From: Rhamnusium bicolor
Taxonomy: Eukaryota > Arthropoda > Insecta > Coleoptera > Cerambycidae
NCBI GenBank assembly: GCA_029963845.1
Contig: JANEYF010002643.1
Location: forward strand, 1,928,001-1,992,000
Reading direction: 5' to 3'
DNA: 64,000 bases
A model generated the notes under the pieces. The model did not search any database. It saw only the letters and a list, made by a program, of their open reading frames with translations, and was not told the DNA's origin. This document shows, piece after piece, positions 59,174 to 64,000 of this stretch. Position numbers and translations under genes: made by a program. The first letter of the stretch is position 1. Every line of letters begins with the position of its first letter.

Positions 59174-62124
59174 CACAGTGGTTCCGATCTGGTTTAAAAG
59201 CGGAAAAAAAGTCCCATTTTCTCAAGGTTGTTGTACCTCAATAAAATTTTAGGGGCGCATGCGGAAATACCCAGACTATCCCTTCCTAGAATTTCAGATC
59301 ATTACGGCGATCTGCCTGCTTTGTACGCCTGGGTAAACCCAAGCATTTATCTAGTGCGCTTTAATGTAATAAAAGTTTGTTTAGTAGCCCGAGTTTGTTC
59401 AGAGGTGGTAGTTAATATTTTGTGTGCTATTTTGGTGAAATATATATTGGACAGTTTAGTCAGGTAAGCAATTTATTTATTTCACAAGCATTAACTTCTG
59501 CATTGTTTCTCACTCAAATCAGTATAAATTTTAAACTTCACGTAGACCTACAGAAAAATCCCCGCGAGTCCCGCTCTCGAAAAATATTTAAAAAATAGCT
59601 TGAAGTGTCAGTAAAAACATATCAAATATTTGAGGACCACCCACCACTGCCCCAGTTTAAAAATATTTAATTTATTTTGAGTCTCTGTGAGAATGTATTA
59701 TTTTTCTATACATACATTAAACGTGATATGGCATAAAATAATTAATAATTATTTAATAATAATGCTACGAATAATGTTAATACTAATATTTTAATTTTTA
59801 GGAAATTTCGTTCTTTATTGAAAATGTTAACGAGAAGGCAACTTTTCGATATTTTACGACAGAAATCCAGAGAAAACCGCAATATTCAAACAAAGCATCT
59901 ACTCAATTATTTAGTCCAATATTTTGAAATGAGGGTAATATTGACGAACAACGACGTCTTCAGAAGGAGTGTAGTCGTTTTGCAGTAAAGTTTTTGAAAA
60001 ATTTTAAAATTGCGCGAATACTGTGGATCGATTTTTAAAAAGGAATGACAGTTGGTTAAATGGAGCATTTGTTTTTGAAAAATCAGAGTTGGTTCAGAGA
60101 AAGGAGCCCTCTGCAGATTACAGCCAAGTACATCAACTGGTCGTCCAAAGAAATCATTTTTAGAAATAGGAGAAGAGCGAAAAGAAAGAGAGTGGAAAAT
60201 ATAGCAGCAGTATATGAAGCTGAGGAACTTACATTTGCTGCCAAAAAAGTCTTAAAGAAAAGGGTCAATCAGGCAGCTTCTAAACTGATTTCAGAAGCTG
60301 TGTTCACAACTCCTACTCGTGCTGGAAAGATAAGATCTTCATGGCTCAAGACTAGAGAACGGAAAAATGTTATACCATACAATGAAGATGAAGCAGTTTC
60401 ACTTATTGTCGAAGGAAAATTGTCAAAGCACCAGTATTTACTATTAAGAAAAGAGGGAAAAAACATAACGCTGATATTTATCCCGCCTACCATAGAGTTC
60501 TGGAAGCTAAGAGAAGATGCTACCCCCGAAAGAAGCGTTCACTATTACGGAAACCTTGGCAGAAGTTCGGCTTCAAGATCTTTTAGATCACACTGCAAAT
60601 CGTATACTTCAATTACAGGGACCAGTTATTTTAAGTTTGACTGAAGAACAATCCGAAGGATTTGGTATTTATTAGTTAAATGGGGTTGCGATGGTAGTAC
60701 TGGACATTCACGGTATAAACAACGATATGAGGAGATGGGATTAATTGATGGTGATTTATTTTTATCATCTTTGGTACCACTTCAACTTTATTCTCAGCAA
60801 CCAGATCAAGAAAAACGAATTGTATGGCAAAATCCTAAGCCATCCTCTACAAGGTATTGTCGACCGATTCGCTTCCAGTTTCAAAAGGAAACCACGCAAC
60901 TTTCTTTGGCAGAAATGCAACACATTGAAGCTCAAATAGCAGAACTTCAGCCAACTAATTGTACAGTTCGGAACCAGAGACATCAGAATTAGATATATTT
61001 GCATAATGTCAATGATAAACGGAAAGGTTTGTAACGCCCTTACTGACACATTTTCTGCTCAGATCTGCTATTTATGTAAAGCAAAACCAGTTTTACAAAA
61101 GCAGGCAGACGAGCAATCTTTTCAATTTGGTTTATCAACTTTACATGTATGGATTCGATGTTTTTGAATGTCTTTTACATGTATCATACAGATTGGAGAT
61201 AAAAAAGTGGCAGATACGAGGAGAAAATAAATCCATTGTTGAAGTGCGAAAAAAAATTACAAGAAGATTTCCAGGAAAAAAATGGGGTTATTAGTAGACA
61301 TTTCGAAACCTGGTGGAAGTGGAAGTACAAATGACGGAAATACAGCTAGACGTTTTTTTAAAGATCCAGTTCAATCGGCTTCCATAACTGGTATTCATGA
61401 AGAGATAATTAGAAGGTTCGGCGTTATACTATCTGCATTATCTTGTGGATACGAGATTAACTGTGAGGTTTTCGACAAATATGCAGTGAAAACGACCAGA
61501 CTGTTCGTGGAAAAGTATCCATGGTATTACATGCCTGCGTCAGTTCATAAAATTCTCCTTCACGGATCTGCAATAATAAGAAGAGGTTATAAGCCTGTTA
61601 AAGGGAACCAGATCTTCAGCCGGAAACTAAACCGATTTGTGCAGCGGTTATGGAAGAAGGTTCGGCAGATGAAAGCGATACAACCACAAATGTATCATCA
61701 ACAGATGACGACAGTGAAAGTGACTGAAATTACTTAACAGACCTATTTTTGTTATTCTACATTTGAATTGAGTGATAAGTTGACCTGTTTGAAATAAATG
61801 TTTGTAAAAAAAGTGAAGTGTTTCCTTCAAAACTACCCCTAAGCTCCTAAATATTATCAATTCATTTTCGTTATTTTTATTTCATAATCATTCCGTTTAA
61901 TATACAGAATGATTATAATAATTGTAAATGGTTAAAACAAGGTCGTAGTAAAAAAACCCTACAGACATACGGAACCTAGTGCTCCCGACATACCACCCCT
62001 TTTAAAAACCATATCTGTAAGCCAAGATTTTTTTTCACATTTTTCCCATGATTCCTTAGTGCTTTTAAGACATTTCAAGGAAAAAAATATTAGTTCCGTT
62101 CTCAACTAAATTTGGACCACTGTG
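59174..62124 (+). mobile_element. RAG1/Transib-like DNA transposon
   Basis: A 2,951 bp element. Left end CACAGTGGTTCC, right end (inverted) CACAGTGGTCC, with weak similarity further in. CATTG flanks both sides (59169-59173 and 62125-62129). Removing the element and one CATTG restores the PLE peptide YIPKDSHH-CVQHKMASF in frame. The terminal heptamer equals the V(D)J RSS heptamer CACAGTG, and RAG and Transib both make 5-bp target duplications. It encodes a broken RAG1-like transposase. Confidence 0.9.
59824..61735 (+). pseudogene. RAG1-like transposase pseudogene
   Basis: Read across frames. MLTRRQLFDILRQKSREN starts near 59824. STGRPKKSFLEIGE lies near 60130, followed by a 194-codon frame with EELTFAAKKVLKKR, PTRAGKIRSSW and GKLSKHQYLLLRKEG. 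KWGCDGSTGHSRYKQ near 60680-60720 contains a CDG resembling the RAG1 first catalytic Asp segment, followed by PSSTRYCRPIRFQFQKET and MINGKVCNALTDTFSAQICY. MGLLVDISKPGGSGSTNDGN with TARRFF, and YPWYYMPASVHKILLHGSAI, resemble the RAG1 NGNFAR and FHKTLAH regions. The block after HGSAII that would hold the third acidic residue is deleted, and an acidic tail (DDDSESD) ends the frame at about 61728. Several frameshifts. Homology is argued from motifs only. Confidence 0.7.
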
Positions 62125-62960
62125 CATTGTGTCCAACACAAAATGGCGAGTTTTATTTCTCTAGTCCATCGTTTATTAAGCTTCTCTCTTAATAAGGAGA
62201 GGTTTTGCAAAATAAAGGCATTGATTAAGGATATAGCTGCGAGTAATGAATATTTTATAAGTTTATTTAATAAAATAATTAGGAAACGAACATTTAAAGA
62301 GTCACTTTGAAATTACTCGACCTTTTAAAATGAAAGAGAAAATCCGAAATTTGTATCGATTCTATTCGATCCTCGATTCGCCAGTGGTATTGGTAGGATT
62401 TTTAAAGATATAAGTATGACAGTGGTTCGTTCATCGGGAAATAAACTACAACAACTTTAAGGCAATCCAAAAGACAAAATTGAAACAAACGAAAAATCGC
62501 GGCTTTACGAAATTAGCTGTGTTTGTCCAACAGTATGTTGGACAAACTAGACGATCACTAATTCAAACTAGATTCAAAAGAGCATATTACGGCTCATCTC
62601 AAATATGGTAGACAACTCTAATGTTGCCCAACATGCGTTTGGGAACAACCATAAAATAGATATTAGCAATTTAAGATTAATTAATAATGTAACAAATGTA
62701 AAAATAGTATTAACAGTGACAGAGGGCCAATCCCAAATAGCCTGCGTTAATGGATCACGGTTCATCGAACTGTGACAATAGTTTAGGTTTAACTAGGATA
62801 CATTGTTAACATAAGGTTAGTTTTAATCATCTGCAGATAATGCCAACTTGGTTGGTGAAACACGCGTCTAGTGCAGTATATGGTGTTTTGGTGTCTGGTG
62901 GAAAACTACGTCAGTGTTATCTTCACATCACAGATTCCAACCCACTCGAGGATTTCAATA
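62125..62960 (+). pseudogene. Penelope-like element: RT end and GIY-YIG nuclease
   Basis: Continues CVQHKMASFISLVHRLLSFS, the RT thumb region of PLEs, and IRKRTFKE. A degraded stretch with FVSILFDPRFASGIGRIFKD follows, then EKSRLYEISC and YVGQTRRSL near 62490-62560 (GIY...YVG, the GIY-YIG endonuclease core), and SNVAQHAFGNNHKIDISNLR near 62610-62680. The terminal motif 62821-62875 also occurs at 21548-21659. Frameshifts and stops mean it is inactive. RT plus GIY-YIG in this order defines canonical EN-containing PLEs. Confidence 0.9.
62826..62875 (+). ncRNA. Degraded hammerhead-like motif, PLE terminus (copy C)
   Basis: CAGATAAT, stem GCCAAC-TTG-GTTGGT (one G-T pair), GAAA, CACGCG, then TCTAG. 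Same layout as the 21548-21659 copies. The CUGAUGA box is CAGATAA, so self-cleavage is unlikely. Confidence 0.4.
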
Positions 62961-63229
62961 TTTATATTTCTACACCTAGTCGAACTTTTATCTACTTCCG
63001 TGAGAAAAGGACTACTTTTCCCATTAATTTGCTTTAAGAAATGAAATTCATTTCCGCACAAGTGGGAAAAGTAAATATTGTATGTAAATTAAGTCAAATC
63101 TTTACTTATTATAGATCTTTATTGTACAATTTTTACAATTTATTAAATTTATACCTGAAGTCGGTTGTTGAGATCTTATGCGACGTTAATATTTGATTGT
63201 TGAATATTTTTACTGTTATTTTCAATGTG
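62961..63229. other. Nothing identified
   Basis: AT-rich interval after the PLE terminus. Confidence 0.5.
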
Positions 63230-63745
63230 TTCATTTCGTCCTAAAGTTATTCTTGCAATTTTTTCTTGTTTTCGTCTGACCCACAACATATCCCTCAGCC
63301 ACAATATTAGACTTCAAGCGCCAATGTGTCGTTTTAATATTAAAATGTCCCTGCAACAGCCAACGGTGTGGTGGACATTTTTCTGAAGCAATGCCTAGTA
63401 CTTTTTTCAGGATTTGGTAACTGTAAGAAACTATGTTTTTGGCTTGGTTCCGACGGAATTTAGTCCTACAAATTGCCTTGTGAATTTCACGTTCTTATAG
63501 ACTATGAAAAATGTCCAACAATCTCAGGTCTAAGATTGGAGTATTTTCTAAAAATATTCACCATATTTTAGTCCTTTAAAGTCTCCAGCCGTGACAAAAA
63601 ACTCTCGGGCGATTTCTGTTTTTCTTGGTAGTTAATGTAAAAAAAGTATTTTCTTCGTCCCTGATATTTTCCGCAGTAAGGACCAACGCAATGGAAACTT
63701 TTAACATGTTTATGTTCTTTCACGAATTTGTTTTGTATCTGAAAT
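63230..63745 (-). pseudogene. Unidentified decayed coding region
   Basis: Minus strand. After a plausible splice acceptor (TTAATTTCAG near 63746) it reads NKFVKEHKHVKSFHCVGPYC and GRRKYFFYINYQEK, then in a shifted frame EIAREFFVTAGDFKGLKYGE and NLRPEIVGHFS. After a poor stretch comes EKCPPHRWLLQGHFNIKTTH and IVAEGYVVGQTKTRKN, ending at TGA (63231-63233). The pieces read like protein, with Cys pairs, but I recognise no family. It could be a transposon gene or a decayed host gene. Confidence 0.35.
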
Positions 63746-64000
63746 TAATACATCAAGAATAATTTCGTTAAATTTCTTCCACCAAATGAAATCCATAAAC
63801 AATGCAGGTTATTAAATTTGGGTACCTACATATTTTTCATCAATTCTCCAGCTTTAACCATATATCATGCCGCATTAGTAACTACCATCAATATTTGAGA
63901 ACTGAATTAATAATAGTTCCATTACTGTTGGGAAGTAAACGGGTTTTTGACCCATTGAGAAGTAATTTCCCTGGAAAGTTAAAGTTAATAATAACTTATT
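63746..64000. other. Nothing identified
   Basis: AT-rich sequence to the window edge. Confidence 0.5.

Overview
This window reads as an AT-rich insect-type nuclear genome fragment. The species cannot be fixed from the sequence; a beetle-like genome is a guess based on the transposon mix. Nearly everything recognisable is mobile DNA: non-LTR retrotransposons (AP-endonuclease/RT types, RNase H types, and an R2/R4-like type with a restriction-like endonuclease), a Penelope-like element (PLE), a Ty1/copia remnant, many mariner-like elements of the DD40-41D type, hAT-like transposase pieces, a Ginger-like integrase transposon, two RAG1/Transib-like transposons, a 5S rRNA-derived SINE, a possible tRNA-derived SINE, foldback elements and microsatellites. 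I found no convincing host gene, no intact tRNA or rRNA gene and no CRISPR array. The only long intact reading frame in a recognised family is the 389-codon 3' part of an R2/R4-like ORF at 51155-52324.

Layout. 1-1205: two head-to-head LINE RT fragments. 1574-3411: decayed RAG1-like transposon. 4998-7295: DD41D element with about 700 bp inverted arms. 7860-9660: copia-like remnant (minus). 11560-16621: LINE debris beside a minus-strand DD41D element, itself split by a 1,018 bp foldback element. 18211-19572: mariner remnant split by an RNase H LINE. 19998-20697: MITE. 21255-21925: palindromic PLE termini. 22267-24940: RNase H LINEs, one nested in another. 25429-28043: best-preserved DD41D element. 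28103-29930: mariner, LINE-tail and hAT remnants. 30776-32309: chimeric foldback element with a GC-rich core. 33670-38150: a ~192 bp tandem repeat split by a DD41D element, itself split by a Ginger-like transposon. 43735-46690: DD41D and LINE endonuclease remnants (minus). 47619-47974: 5S-derived SINE. 49645-53440: hAT split by a DD40D element, itself split by an R2/R4-like LINE. 53640-54490: hAT, mariner and LINE-tail pieces. 55617-59101: LINE with two (TA)n tracts. 59102-62960: PLE split by a RAG1-like transposon. 63230-63745: an unidentified decayed coding region.

The main result is a 2,951 bp element at 59174-62124. It begins with CACAGTG, ends with CACTGTG, is flanked by 5-bp CATTG duplications and encodes a RAG1-like transposase pseudogene. 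Removing it with one CATTG rejoins the PLE protein in frame. Its termini match the V(D)J recombination-signal heptamer. A second element at 1574-3411 has the same termini and keeps the C-terminal block missing from the first. Several other nested insertions are resolved the same way, by target duplications and by restoration of the interrupted frame.
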